From Klebsiella pneumoniae (GTDB taxonomy: Bacteria > Myxococcota_A > UBA796 > SXON01): 64,000 bases of DNA. The notes beneath the pieces were generated by a model that worked only from the letters and a program-made list of their open reading frames with translations, was not told the DNA's origin and did not search any database. The translations under genes were made by a program, and so were the position numbers. Shown here one piece after another: positions 43,052 through 52,256 of the stretch (position 1 is its first letter; each line of letters starts with the position of its first letter). The stretch covers positions 1 through 64,000 of the forward strand of contig CAMAWH010000020.1 of NCBI GenBank assembly GCA_945861635.1, read 5' to 3'.

Positions 43052-43306
43052 TCAGATCCGCTCTCCCAGCCCAATCGCGTCGCTCATCGCATTGAGTGCC
43101 TCGCGACGGTCGAGCATCGTCCGCGTCGTAAGGACCCGCGTGCGCGCCGAATCGCTGTACTCGGTGATCGTGTAGCCCGGTTCCTTCCTTCCGCGCTTCA
43201 GGATGAACAACCGCCCGTCCGGCATATCGCCGACGACCAGTCCCAACGGGCCGTCCACGGCATGGGTGAGATCGTGCATGGCGTGAGGAAACGTCGGACG
43301 CGGCAT
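43052..43306 (-). CDS. Small hypothetical protein
   Basis: An 84-residue soluble protein: HDLTHAVDGPLGLVVGDMPD, GRLFILKRGRKEPGYTITEY and TRTMLDRREALNAMSDAIGLG. It reads as a small beta-sheet followed by a helix. No family is recognised. It sits 7 bp from the DMT gene and 39 bp from the nucleotidyltransferase on the same strand, which supports it being real. Confidence 0.6.
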   Translation of the reverse strand: MPRPTFPHAMHDLTHAVDGPLGLVVGDMPDGRLFILKRGRKEPGYTITEYSDSARTRVLTTRTMLDRREALNAMSDAIGLGERI

Positions 43307-43313
43307 CGATTAA

Positions 43314-44237
43314 CTATAGCGCAATCGCCATTCCGGCGAGCACGACGCCGCACCCGACCACCTCGGGAACCGAAAGCACGAACACAAACGTCGCCGGAAA
43401 GAACGTGGCGAGCACAGCCTGCGAAAGCAGGGCGAGCGGTGGATTGAGAAACACCGTAAAACCGAGGGTTGACGCAGGAAGGTGTACCAGGAGCCACGAC
43501 CACAACCCGAAGCCCAGCACCGTACACGCCAGGGATAGAAAGGCGACCGCGAGCCACCCCGTTCCGTCCAGAGCGAGCAGTTCGGCCCCGCCGGCCCACG
43601 GCAGCGCCGCCAGCATCGGCAGGCCCCCGAGGACGAGGTACGCCGCCGTCCAGACGTCGGCAGGAACTTCCCGACTCACCGGCTTGGACAGTGTGGTTTG
43701 AATCGCCCACACCAGGGGTGCGCACGCAGCGACGACCACCGGCACGAGCGCCGCAAACCTGAGTCCTCCATGGGACAGCGCCACCGCTGCGAGCCCAAAA
43801 AACGCGATGAGAAACCCAAGCGCCTTACGGAACGTGAGGCGTTCACCAAGGAAAATGGCTCCCAGACCCAGCAAATACAGCGGCGACAGCGCGGTGAGGA
43901 GAGAGGCGATGGGCGCCGGAATGCCATGTTGGATGCCCCAATACAGGCACAGACTGTAGGCGGTGACGCCCAACAATCCGCTCGCGAGACAGCGACCGAA
44001 GTGCCTTCGCAGCACGGCAATGGCCGCTTTCCGTCGAAACAACGCGAGATAGACCGCCGACAACACGGTGACGGGCGCGAATCGTGCCGTCGTCAGCGTC
44101 ACCCAGTCCAGCCGGGCCGCCTGACGCTCCGTACCAAGCAGATACGACATCGCGACGAACGAATTGCTCCAGATGAGGAACAAGACGACGGTGACGAGGA
44201 TGAGGACGGCGCGCGTCGGTGCGTGCGGCGTCGGCAA
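43314..44237 (-). CDS. EamA/DMT-family transporter
   Basis: An inner-membrane transporter with about ten hydrophobic segments in two EamA halves. The first half runs from VLILVTVVLFLIWSNSFVAM through SPLYLLGLGAIFLGERLTFR. The second runs from AALVPVVVAACAPLVWAIQT to FVFVLSVPEVVGCGVVLAGM. GERLTFRKALGFLIAFFGL is the signature at the end of the first half. The frame is open to ATG 44366, but that would overlap the divergent acyl-CoA synthetase start and gives a non-membrane N-terminus, so I use TTG 44237 with low certainty. The metabolite exported is unknown. Confidence 0.8.
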   Translation of the reverse strand: MPTPHAPTRAVLILVTVVLFLIWSNSFVAMSYLLGTERQAARLDWVTLTTARFAPVTVLSAVYLALFRRKAAIAVLRRHFGRCLASGLLGVTAYSLCLYWGIQHGIPAPIASLLTALSPLYLLGLGAIFLGERLTFRKALGFLIAFFGLAAVALSHGGLRFAALVPVVVAACAPLVWAIQTTLSKPVSREVPADVWTAAYLVLGGLPMLAALPWAGGAELLALDGTGWLAVAFLSLACTVLGFGLWSWLLVHLPASTLGFTVFLNPPLALLSQAVLATFFPATFVFVLSVPEVVGCGVVLAGMAIAL

Positions 44238-44355
44238 TGGCAGGGCGTGGGAAATGGCGGACGTTTCGGCAGCCCGCGGTGTAGCACCGCCCGCGGCGTC
44301 GAGCCGGGGGGCAGCGAACCGACGAACGCCGCCGAGCCGATCTATGATCGCCCGG

Positions 44356-46047
44356 ATGTCCACCATCCCCGCCCTGCTGTTGGCTCGCGCCGATCAATAC
44401 CCCGACCGCGTTTTCGCGCGGGCGCGCGACGACAAGGGGGAGTGGGTCGGCGTCACTGGGCGCGAGTGCATGGCGCAAGTGGCGTCTACCGCGGAGCAGC
44501 TATCGGCGATGGGCGTCGGAAGGGGCGATCGGGTTGCCGTGCTCGGGAACCCTCATCCCCGCTGGACGGAATGCGACTTCGCGACGGCGTCCCTTGGCGC
44601 GATCACGGTGGGGATCTACCCCACGTTGACGGCCGAGTCGGTGGCGTTCCAGCTCTCCCACGCCGGCGTGAAGGTGTTGCTCGTGGAGCCCGGAGCGCAT
44701 CTTGAACGCCTGGCAACGTCACTCCCCCCCAACGTTCTGCACGCCCGTGTTTGGGACCTGCCGCGCGTTCCCGCCGACATCGACGCGTTCCGCGCGCGCT
44801 GCGCAACGGTCGTTCCGTCCGACGTCTGCGCCATCATTTACACGTCCGGAACGACGGGAAATCCCAAGGGAGCGGTCATCACGCACGGGGCGGTCGTGGC
44901 CGTTTGCAAGGCGTCGCAATCCGCCGTCCCGCTTGAGCCGGGCGATCGTTCCCTCATTTTTCTCCCCCTCGCCCATTCCCTCCAACGCATTGCCGTCTAT
45001 CGAGGGCTGATGGAGGATGCCGAGGCATACTTCTGCTCCGACCTGAAGGATCTCCCCGACGTACTCCAAGTTGCCCGGCCGCAAATCCTCGCGTCGGTGC
45101 CAAGAATGTTGGAGAAAATCAAAAGCGGCGCGGAGGCGGCGGTCGCCAAGCGCGGAAAGGTCGCGGCGGCACTATTTTCATGGGCGATGGGCGTCGGTCT
45201 GGAGCGTTCCGCCCTGATTGAACGAGGGTTATCGATTGGCACGTCCCTGCGCATCCGCTACAGCATCGCCGACCGGTTGATCTTCGGAAAGGTGCGGCAA
45301 CGCATGGGGGGAGCGATCCGGACGCTGGCGTGTGGCGGGGCGCGTTTAGACCCGTCGGTCGCCCGTTTTTTCCATGCGATGGGGATTGATGTGCTGGAAG
45401 CGTGGGGTTTGACCGAGACCTGCGCGCCGGCCACGCTGAATCGGCCCGGTCACTTCAAATTCGGTACGGTTGGGCAGGCCCTGGACGGGGTGGAGATTCG
45501 CCTTGACACGGATGGCGAGGTGCTCGTCCGCGGACCCGGCTTGTTCTCCGGGTACTGGGAGGATCCGGTCGCGACGGCCGCCGCGTTCACGGAAGATCGA
45601 TACTTCCGATCGGGAGATATCGGCACGCTGGACGCGGACGGATTCCTGTCCATCGTCGACCGGAAAAAGGAAATTCTGGTCACCGCCGGCGGGAAGAAGA
45701 TTCCGCCCGTGAACATCGAGAAGCGGCTGGAAGGCGGCGCCATCGGGCAGGCGGTCGTCATCGGCGATGATCGGGCGTACCTGGTGGCGCTGCTCGCCCC
45801 CGATCCGGAGCACCCGTGTGCGGATCGTGAGGCCTACGCGCGGGAGCGGGTGCGCGCGGTCAACGCCGAGTTGGCCACATTCGAACAGATCAAGCGGTGG
45901 GCGTGGCTTCCCGGCCCCCTCACCGTCGAGGACGGCGTACTGACGCCAACGATGAAGCTCAAGCGCAAGCCCATTGCGGCCGCGCACGCCGACCTGATTG
46001 AGGGGATGTACGGGGGGTTGGCCACGGTGGACGGGCGGGGGGAGTGA
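44356..46047 (+). CDS. AMP-forming long-chain acyl-CoA synthetase
   Basis: A 563-residue ANL-superfamily enzyme activating fatty acids. The P-loop motif is AIIYTSGTTGNPKGAVITH. LEAWGLTETCAPATLN is motif A5. YFRSGDIGTLDADGFLSIVDRKKEILVTAGGKKIPP spans the hinge and motif A8. The C-terminal lid lysine is probably in MKLKRKPI. It resembles FadD15/bubblegum-type synthetases (LIFGKVRQRMGG, RTLACGGARL). The start ATG 44356 is preferred over 44344. It is divergent from the DMT gene. Confidence 0.88.
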   Translation: MSTIPALLLARADQYPDRVFARARDDKGEWVGVTGRECMAQVASTAEQLSAMGVGRGDRVAVLGNPHPRWTECDFATASLGAITVGIYPTLTAESVAFQLSHAGVKVLLVEPGAHLERLATSLPPNVLHARVWDLPRVPADIDAFRARCATVVPSDVCAIIYTSGTTGNPKGAVITHGAVVAVCKASQSAVPLEPGDRSLIFLPLAHSLQRIAVYRGLMEDAEAYFCSDLKDLPDVLQVARPQILASVPRMLEKIKSGAEAAVAKRGKVAAALFSWAMGVGLERSALIERGLSIGTSLRIRYSIADRLIFGKVRQRMGGAIRTLACGGARLDPSVARFFHAMGIDVLEAWGLTETCAPATLNRPGHFKFGTVGQALDGVEIRLDTDGEVLVRGPGLFSGYWEDPVATAAAFTEDRYFRSGDIGTLDADGFLSIVDRKKEILVTAGGKKIPPVNIEKRLEGGAIGQAVVIGDDRAYLVALLAPDPEHPCADREAYARERVRAVNAELATFEQIKRWAWLPGPLTVEDGVLTPTMKLKRKPIAAAHADLIEGMYGGLATVDGRGE

Positions 46048-46112
46048 GCGCGCCGGTCTATGGGATGCTCGACAAACGCCCACAACGCCCGACGACGGCG
46101 TAGAGTCAGCGG

Positions 46113-46724
46113 ATGTTCTTCGCCCTCCTCGCCTGCGCCACGAGCTACACCCTGCCCGACAGCGGCGCCACCTGCGTCCACGCCCTCGTCACCGACATCG
46201 ACGAGACGCTGACCACGCTCGATTCCGAGTACGTCGACCAGATGCTCGATCCCGCCCACGACCCGGCGATGCGTCCGGACGCGAACACGCTCATGCACGC
46301 CTATGCGGACCTTGGCTACGGCATCTTCTACGTCACTGCGCGCGGCGACGATGTGTCACTCGCGGACGGCACATCCGCGCGCGATGCAACGGAGAATTGG
46401 CTCGCCGCGCACGACTTCCCAACCGACGACGGGCACGTCTTTCTCTACGATGGGCTCGCCGTTACGGGAGAGGACACCCGCACGTACAAGGCCGGCGTAC
46501 TCGCGGCGTTGGCGGACGACGGCTGGACCTTTGACTACGGCTACGGCAACGCCACGACAGACATCGAAGCGTGGCAGGACGGCGGCATCGCGGATGAGAA
46601 CATCTTTCTCGTCGGGAAGCTCGCCGGTGACATGGGCGTGGAGCCGATCACGGACGAGGACGCGTACACCGAGCACATGGCCGCCCAGATGCCGAATGTA
46701 CCCGCGATCGAGGGGTGTCGCTGA
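46113..46724 (+). CDS. HAD-superfamily (LNS2-like) lipoprotein
   Basis: A 203-residue protein with a very short leader MFFALLACATSYTLP (Cys8). The mature protein has the HAD phosphatase motifs: ALVTDIDETLTTLD (motif I, DxDxT), GIFYVTARGDD (motif II), Lys in TRTYKAGVLAAL, and DYGYGNATTDIEAW near motif IV. This order and the TD and AW residues resemble the LNS2 domain of lipin-like phosphatases. Secreted HAD lipoproteins are known as class B/C-type acid phosphatases. The ATG is preceded by no clear ribosome site. Its 3' end overlaps antisense sequence of the truncated FAD gene. Confidence 0.78.
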   Translation: MFFALLACATSYTLPDSGATCVHALVTDIDETLTTLDSEYVDQMLDPAHDPAMRPDANTLMHAYADLGYGIFYVTARGDDVSLADGTSARDATENWLAAHDFPTDDGHVFLYDGLAVTGEDTRTYKAGVLAALADDGWTFDYGYGNATTDIEAWQDGGIADENIFLVGKLAGDMGVEPITDEDAYTEHMAAQMPNVPAIEGCR

Positions 46725-47215
46725 CGCGGCAGGGCGATGGGAAAGCGCGCCATCGTCAGCGCATCACGCGCCGTAGGACGGCCTCGCATCGCCGTCTTGC
46801 GGACGGAATCCGCCGCGACCATCAGCTGCGAGAAGCCTCGAATCGCGTTCGCCTCCGCCGGAAAGTCGCGCACCAGCGACTCGGTCCACCGGTCCAATCC
46901 CTTGATCAGCTTCCCCTCGTATCCATCGAAGACATAGCGGTCGATGCAGTCGGGATCGATCTCGCGGAAGCGGATGCCCTCCAGACCAAGCCGATCCAAC
47001 AGGCGACGCATCGCCTGATCCGGCCCCGCCTGCCCGACGTAATGGATGCCGACATCGAAATGGTAGCCCTTTCGGGAAAACGGATTGAGCATCCCGCCGA
47101 GATCCCGCGCCGCTTCCAGCACCAGCACCGAGCGTCCGGCATTCGCGACCGACAACGCCGCCGCCAAGCCGCCAACGCCGGATCCAATGACCACACAGTC
47201 GTACGGGGTTGACAT
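46541..47215 (-). pseudogene. Truncated FAD-dependent oxidoreductase (carotenoid isomerase/desaturase-like)
   Basis: Residues 1-160 are the N-terminus of a phytoene desaturase/CrtISO-like flavoprotein: YDCVVIGSGVGGLAAALSVA, VLEAARDLGGMLNPF, HFDVGIHYVGQ and FREIDPDCIDRYVFDGYEG. Full members have about 500 residues. Here similarity ends at about 46735. The remaining 65 codons are the antisense of the HAD lipoprotein gene, reading Ser/Pro-rich nonsense to a stop at 46541. The C-terminal FAD and substrate parts are missing. This is a gene fragment, probably cut by the event that placed the HAD gene tail to tail with it. Confidence 0.7.
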
Positions 47216-47270
47216 CGCCGCCGCCTATCCCACTTGTGCAGTTCCAGATGGCGATGTAGACGGTGCCCCC

Positions 47271-48485
47271 ATGCTGATTCTCGTCGCCACCGCGCTTGCC
47301 GCGCCGCCGCAGTTCAAGGTCAATCTCGAAGGCGGGATCTACGCCGGCTACGCGCTGACGAGTGACAACGATCTGGTGCCTGCGGGGCCCGAAATTGGCG
47401 GCCGGATCGGCATCGCGATGCGCGAATTCGACGTCGAGTTTTCGTGGACGCGCGCGGCAGGGGAAACGCGGTGGTCACCCTTCGACTTCGTGGCCACAAC
47501 GCCGGCCATCGCGGTGCTCTTCCATCCCGACCCGACGCGCCGATTTGACGCATTTGCGGGCGCGGGCGCCGGGTGGCGGCACGTTGCCATTGACGACGAA
47601 TTCACGGGCTGGAAGGCGTCGGAAGGTGCGCTCGGCGTGCAGAGTCGTCCGATCATGGACACGTTTCTCTTCGGTGACATCGGCCTCACCGTTTGGACGG
47701 TCGGCCCGGTACACATCCGCGCCGACGCTCGGGTTGGGGTCACCATCGGGGATGAACCTGCTCGACAGGGCGGACACCTGTCCGGCCTCTACGAGGCCCA
47801 GTTGGGCATCGACCTTCGTGACGAGGGCCCGCCCGACCGTGACCGCGACGGCGTGCCCAACCGCACCGACCAGTGCAACGACTCGCTGGAGGACCTAGAC
47901 GGCTTCGATGACAAGGATGGTTGCATCGACCCCGACGACGATCGTGATGGGGTGTCCGACGTGATGGACCGCTGCAAGAACTCGCCGGAAGACTACGACA
48001 AATTCGAAGATGCCGACGGATGCCCCGACCCGAACAACGATCAGGACGGGCTCTCCGACGTCAACGACGCCTGCCCGGAGGATCCCGAGACAACGAACGG
48101 CTACGTCGACAACGACGGGTGCCCCGACACTGTCCCCGGAGACCTCGCGGCGGCCATCTACGAGCAGCGCGGCTTCGCCTTCGACGGCACGAACCTGACC
48201 TCTGAGGCGGATCCCTCGCTGAATGCGCTGCTTGTCGCCATGACGGCCTACCCCGCGATCAAGATCCGCATCGAATCGAACACCGACGGAGACGAGCCGA
48301 CCGAGGTGATGCGCAAATGGACGGAGCGGCACGCGAAGGCGATCGAGGGCTGGCTCGTAGCGCGCGGCATCCCGGAGGAGCGGATCGTCCCCATTGGAAA
48401 TGGGAATGTCGGCGTGCTTCGTGGAGACCACTCGCCGGAAACCATCGCGTCGCATCGCAAGGTCAACATCCGCCTCGCCGACTGA
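47271..48485 (+). CDS. TSP3-OmpA-like outer-membrane protein
   Basis: A 404-residue envelope protein with a short leader (MLILVATALAAPPQF). Residues about 20-185 are a beta-barrel-like domain (VNLEGGIYAGYALTSDND, GGRIGIAMREFDVEFSWTR, HIRADARVGVTIGDE). Three to four TSP3 Ca-binding units follow (RDRDGVPNRTDQCNDSLEDL, DDDRDGVSDVMDRCKNSPED, NNDQDGLSDVNDACPEDPE). The C-terminus is a degenerate OmpA domain: IKIRIESNTDGDEP replaces the usual GHTD..G, while SHRKVNIRLAD ends the protein. Peptidoglycan binding may be weakened. The start ATG 47271 gives the leader; the longer frame does not. Same family as the 31638 gene. Confidence 0.82.
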   Translation: MLILVATALAAPPQFKVNLEGGIYAGYALTSDNDLVPAGPEIGGRIGIAMREFDVEFSWTRAAGETRWSPFDFVATTPAIAVLFHPDPTRRFDAFAGAGAGWRHVAIDDEFTGWKASEGALGVQSRPIMDTFLFGDIGLTVWTVGPVHIRADARVGVTIGDEPARQGGHLSGLYEAQLGIDLRDEGPPDRDRDGVPNRTDQCNDSLEDLDGFDDKDGCIDPDDDRDGVSDVMDRCKNSPEDYDKFEDADGCPDPNNDQDGLSDVNDACPEDPETTNGYVDNDGCPDTVPGDLAAAIYEQRGFAFDGTNLTSEADPSLNALLVAMTAYPAIKIRIESNTDGDEPTEVMRKWTERHAKAIEGWLVARGIPEERIVPIGNGNVGVLRGDHSPETIASHRKVNIRLAD

Positions 48486-48566
48486 ACGCACGGAAACGCC
48501 GGGCGGTACCCCGCCATACTGCGTCGATCGGCGCGGTGCGCTACCATTCCCGGCGAGGCTTCACGC

Positions 48567-50063
48567 ATGCGCATCACGCTCGTCAATCCGCCGCTCGACA
48601 CGGTGCTCGCGCACGGGCATGTGAGTCCGGTCACGGCGTACTTGTTCTACAACTCTGCGCCGCTCGGAATTCTCTACGTTGCTGCGGCGCTTGAGGCCGC
48701 CGGCCACACTGTCTTTGCGATCGATGCGGCGGCCGAACGCCTCAATGTTCAGGGCACCGTTCGCCGCGTCGAGGGCACGCGGCCCGACGTCATCGGCATC
48801 GGGTCCACGACCGTCGTTTTTGAGACGTCCAAGCTTTTGGCATCCGCGCTGAAGGGAGCGATGCCGCGGATTCCCGTGGTTCTTGGTGGATACCACGTCA
48901 CGCTGCTTCCGAACGAGGCGATGTCACACCCCCAGTTCGACGTCGGCGTCCTCTCGGAAGGCGAGCACACGATGGCCGAGTTGTGCCTCGCGCTCGCGGG
49001 GCGCAAATCGATGGACGACGTGCAGGGCATCTGCTTCCGAAAGCCCGATGGCGCCTTGCACTTCACGCCCGCTCGCCCCCGCTTCAAGGACCTCGACCAA
49101 CTCCCGTTCCCCGCCCGCCACCTGCTGCCGCTGGACATCTACAAGCCCATCCCGATCGATGAGCACGCGTCGCCCAAGTTCGCCATGATCACGTCGCGCG
49201 GCTGTCCGCATGCGTGCGCGTTCTGCCAGAAGGCCAAGTCGGGGTATCGCTCCCATTCGCCCGAGTATATTGCCGATGAGGTCGAGCACCTCGTTCGAGA
49301 TTTCGGGGCCAAGGACATCGCGTTCGTGGATTCGCTGTTCTGCGCCTCCAAGAAGCGCGTGATGGGCATCATGGAAGAGTTCCAACGGCGGGAAATCGCA
49401 AAGAAGGTGTCGTGGACCTGCTCCTCGCGCGTCGAAGTTGTGGACCGTGAACTTCTACAATCCATGAAAGACGCCGGGTGCTGGCGCACGCGCTTCGGCA
49501 TCGAATCGGGCTCGGATCGCGTTCTGGACTTCATCGCAAAGGGCATCACCAAGGAAAAAATTCGGGCGGCCATCACCGCCGCGCACGAGGTCGGGCTGCG
49601 GCCCAAAGCGTTCTTCATCGTCGGCCACATGCCCGACACGAAAGAAACCATCGAGGAAACCATCGAGTTCGCGAAGTCGATTCCGCTTCACGACGTCACG
49701 GTGCAGATCAACACGCTGCTCCCCAAAACGCCACAAATGGAAATCTGGGAACGAGAAGGCACCAAATGGGGCCGTTTGGTGAACGAGTCAACGGACGAAA
49801 AGAGTTTCTGGGAGCCGACATTTGTGCCGTGGGGGCTGGAGCCTGACGATATCGTCGCGTTCCACCGTAAGTTCTACAGGGAATTCTACTTCCGGCCCAT
49901 CACGCTGGCGCGGCACCTGGAAACCATCAAAAGCTGGCGAGACGTCTACAAATATGCCAGCGCGTCCTCCTTGTTCAGCTTCCTGTTCTACAACGAGGAG
50001 TCGCTGAGCCTGAACACGATCAAGACCGCGTTCGGAATCGGCGAGGGTGATCAGGCGGCGTAG
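48567..50063 (+). CDS. B12-binding-type radical SAM protein
   Basis: A 498-residue enzyme. Residues 1-150 have the cobalamin-binding Rossmann-type fold (MRITLVNPPLDTVLA, APLGILYVAAALEAAGHTVF, VVLGGYHVTLLPNEAM). The radical SAM core has the 4Fe-4S cluster motif ITSRGCPHACAFCQKA with Cys213, Cys217 and Cys220. IAFVDSLFCASKKRVM, CSSRVEVVDRELLQSM and FGIESGSDRVLDFI follow the family pattern. The His of the DxHxxG base-off B12 motif is not evident. The C-terminal part (about 420-498) is helical. These enzymes methylate or rearrange unactivated carbons; no biosynthetic cluster surrounds it. Confidence 0.85.
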   Translation: MRITLVNPPLDTVLAHGHVSPVTAYLFYNSAPLGILYVAAALEAAGHTVFAIDAAAERLNVQGTVRRVEGTRPDVIGIGSTTVVFETSKLLASALKGAMPRIPVVLGGYHVTLLPNEAMSHPQFDVGVLSEGEHTMAELCLALAGRKSMDDVQGICFRKPDGALHFTPARPRFKDLDQLPFPARHLLPLDIYKPIPIDEHASPKFAMITSRGCPHACAFCQKAKSGYRSHSPEYIADEVEHLVRDFGAKDIAFVDSLFCASKKRVMGIMEEFQRREIAKKVSWTCSSRVEVVDRELLQSMKDAGCWRTRFGIESGSDRVLDFIAKGITKEKIRAAITAAHEVGLRPKAFFIVGHMPDTKETIEETIEFAKSIPLHDVTVQINTLLPKTPQMEIWEREGTKWGRLVNESTDEKSFWEPTFVPWGLEPDDIVAFHRKFYREFYFRPITLARHLETIKSWRDVYKYASASSLFSFLFYNEESLSLNTIKTAFGIGEGDQAA

Positions 50064-50092
50064 GACCTACGCGCGGCGGCATAGAGGGCGGC

Positions 50093-51394
50093 ATGCTCGT
50101 CCTGCTCCTCGTCGCGTGCGCGCCGGCGGATCCGCCGCCCGCACCGCTTACGGAAGAAGATGAGCTCCGTGCCATGGATGCCGCGCATCGCGCGGTGGCC
50201 ATCGACGCGCTGACCCGGATGAATCCCGGGGGTACGTTGCCGCTGTGCGCGCTCCTGGAAAGCGGTCCACGCGCTCGATGTGAAGAGACGAACCGGCGGC
50301 CCCACCTCTGGACCGGGCCGATGCGGGCGGTGGGGGCCGAATCCACGGCGACTCCCGCGCCAACGGTGCCGACGCGCGTTGCCGGAGGCCCGGAATTCGG
50401 CGCGGCGCCACCGTTTCCGGCGCTGCCGCGCGCCGTGGCGACCGGCTCCCTGCCCCCGTGCCCGCCCGATCCGTCTCACGCGACCTGCCTCGACGACCGC
50501 GCCGCGCAGGCCGGGGGGGCCGGGGACTGGGGCGCAATTTCTCGCATCTGCACGCTGCACACCGACGCCCGGTGGGCCGGAGAATGCGTGTTTCATGGTG
50601 TCGAAGTCGGCCTCAATGCGCAGGGGGCGGTGGCGTACCCGCTCGCGGCTGCGGCGTGCTTGGACGCGCGCGTCTACGCGGCAAACTGCGAAACCCATGT
50701 CGTCGGCCATCTCGGCGACGCATTGGAACTTCCAACGGCGGACGCGGTGAATTTGATTGCTGGGGCCTGGCTGGGCAACGCCGGCGCCGCCCGCGCCACC
50801 CGTGCGTGGGCGCTGGACCTGTTCTGGCAACGTCGGGCGCGCGCGCTGGCCACCGCGCCCACGCTACCGGAGGCCGCCTCGCGCGCCGAGCGCGCCGAGC
50901 GCGGCGCGGTTCAACGCAACCTGCGCATGTTCCGCGCGCTTGCCCTGGTCGCGGACACGGGCGTTCGCGAACGGGAGTTCCCGGTGCTCGTGCAGGCGCT
51001 CTCCGACGGTGAGGTGGCCGCAACCCCGTTCGTTGTCCCCCTTGGCGGAGCCAACCGGGACAGTTGGCCACGGGATGCCCCAGGCGAAGGCGAATTCCCG
51101 GCGATGATGCTGGAAACCGGATCCCGGCGCACATGGTCGGCGGACGACGCCGTCGATCGCCGTATCTGCGTGCTCGAGGCACTCGCCATCCGCCGGCTGG
51201 GCGACGCAGCCGCGCTTGAACCCGGCCTGGGTGACGACAACGTGCAGGTGCGATGGACAGCGGCCCGGCTGCTCGCGCTGGCGAACCCGAACGCCGCAGC
51301 CCTTACGTCGCTGCTGAACGATTCGGACGCTCGTGTCGCCGCCTACGCGGCCGCGGCCAGCAATGCGCCCGCCCGGAGAGGACCGCCCGGATAG
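50093..51394 (+). CDS. Lipoprotein with Cys/His-rich core and HEAT-like C-terminus
   Basis: A 433-residue lipoprotein with leader MLVLLLVACAPADPPP (Cys9). After a Pro/Ala-rich linker, residues about 115-230 carry repeated Cys and His: CPPDPSHATCLDDRA, ICTLHTDARWAGECVFHGVE, AACLDARVYAANCETHVVGH. The spacing suggests disulfides or a metal site. The C-terminal 60 residues (ALEPGLGDDNVQVRWTAARL, then LTSLLNDSDARVAAYAAAAS) read as one or two HEAT-type repeats. No known family. It follows the radical SAM gene by 29 bp with GAGGG upstream of ATG. Confidence 0.65.
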   Translation: MLVLLLVACAPADPPPAPLTEEDELRAMDAAHRAVAIDALTRMNPGGTLPLCALLESGPRARCEETNRRPHLWTGPMRAVGAESTATPAPTVPTRVAGGPEFGAAPPFPALPRAVATGSLPPCPPDPSHATCLDDRAAQAGGAGDWGAISRICTLHTDARWAGECVFHGVEVGLNAQGAVAYPLAAAACLDARVYAANCETHVVGHLGDALELPTADAVNLIAGAWLGNAGAARATRAWALDLFWQRRARALATAPTLPEAASRAERAERGAVQRNLRMFRALALVADTGVREREFPVLVQALSDGEVAATPFVVPLGGANRDSWPRDAPGEGEFPAMMLETGSRRTWSADDAVDRRICVLEALAIRRLGDAAALEPGLGDDNVQVRWTAARLLALANPNAAALTSLLNDSDARVAAYAAAASNAPARRGPPG

Positions 51395-51402
51395 ACTCGC
51401 GC

Positions 51403-52227
51403 ATGCGCGGCGCGTATCAGGTACTCTCGGATTGCCCGCACTGTCGCGTGGAGAGCGCGCTCGTCGAGCTGATGGATGCGTCCGAACGGATCTCGGTTGC
51501 GTTGTCGGCTCGGTGTCGCCTGTGTGCGTACACGACGGAGCTGGGAGACATCACCCAATTCGGCCACCCCTTCGTGGACCCGGCGGAGGTCATCGATGCG
51601 CTGACCCGCTGGGCGCTGGAGGATGGGGAGGCCGATCTGGGCCTGTTCGTGCTCGCGAACTTCTCAGGAAGAACCCCAGCCGGGGTCGCGGCAGCGGTGC
51701 TCGGCGGGGAGCGCGTGACCACGAGCTTCGACGTGATTGCATTCCTGTTTCCAGGGGGAGGCGGAGGCGGCGCACCGGCACTCTCGCCAAGCGATGCGAA
51801 GCCCGGCGCGCCGGACACCCGCATCAACAAATCCGCCTTGCCCGCGGTAGATACGGACGCGCCGCCGCCGGGCCCGCCCCCCATCGCGCGCGCATTGGCC
51901 AGCGTCATGCTCGCGGACGGACAGATTCGCCCGGCCGAACGCAAGTTTCTCGACGTGACCGTGCAAAAGCTCGGTAGCGACCCACTCACGGAGGCCGACC
52001 TCCGGGTTTGGCGCCCCCACGAACTCGCCCGCCCTGCCGATCCCGCCACGCTCCTCACCGCCATGCGTGCGCTCGCGCTTTGCGACAGGGAAGCCGACGG
52101 CAGTGAGTTGCGCGTGCTCAAGGAGTACGCGCGCGCGTGGCAGCTCGAATTCGATGAGCGCGCCGTCACTCCGGCCAGCCCCATGCAGCAGTTGGGCCGC
52201 TCCCTCCTCGCACTCTTCATCGCCTGA
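51403..52227 (+). CDS. Zinc-ribbon plus TerB-like domain protein
   Basis: A 274-residue cytoplasmic protein. The N-terminus has paired cysteines (SDCPHCRVESA and ARCRLCAYTTE) forming a probable zinc ribbon. A Gly/Pro-rich linker (about 118-165) leads to a TerB/DjlA-N-like helical domain: ARALASVMLADGQIRPAERK and ALALCDREADGSELRVLKEY, with the typical acidic DG/DREAD loops. TerB domains bind metal and partner proteins in stress and membrane-associated complexes. The start ATG 51403 was chosen over the longer frame from 51253. It directly precedes the MoxR module. Confidence 0.72.
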   Translation: MRGAYQVLSDCPHCRVESALVELMDASERISVALSARCRLCAYTTELGDITQFGHPFVDPAEVIDALTRWALEDGEADLGLFVLANFSGRTPAGVAAAVLGGERVTTSFDVIAFLFPGGGGGGAPALSPSDAKPGAPDTRINKSALPAVDTDAPPPGPPPIARALASVMLADGQIRPAERKFLDVTVQKLGSDPLTEADLRVWRPHELARPADPATLLTAMRALALCDREADGSELRVLKEYARAWQLEFDERAVTPASPMQQLGRSLLALFIA

Positions 52228-52256
52228 CCTCCTTCCATTCTGGCCCAGGGATTCCC

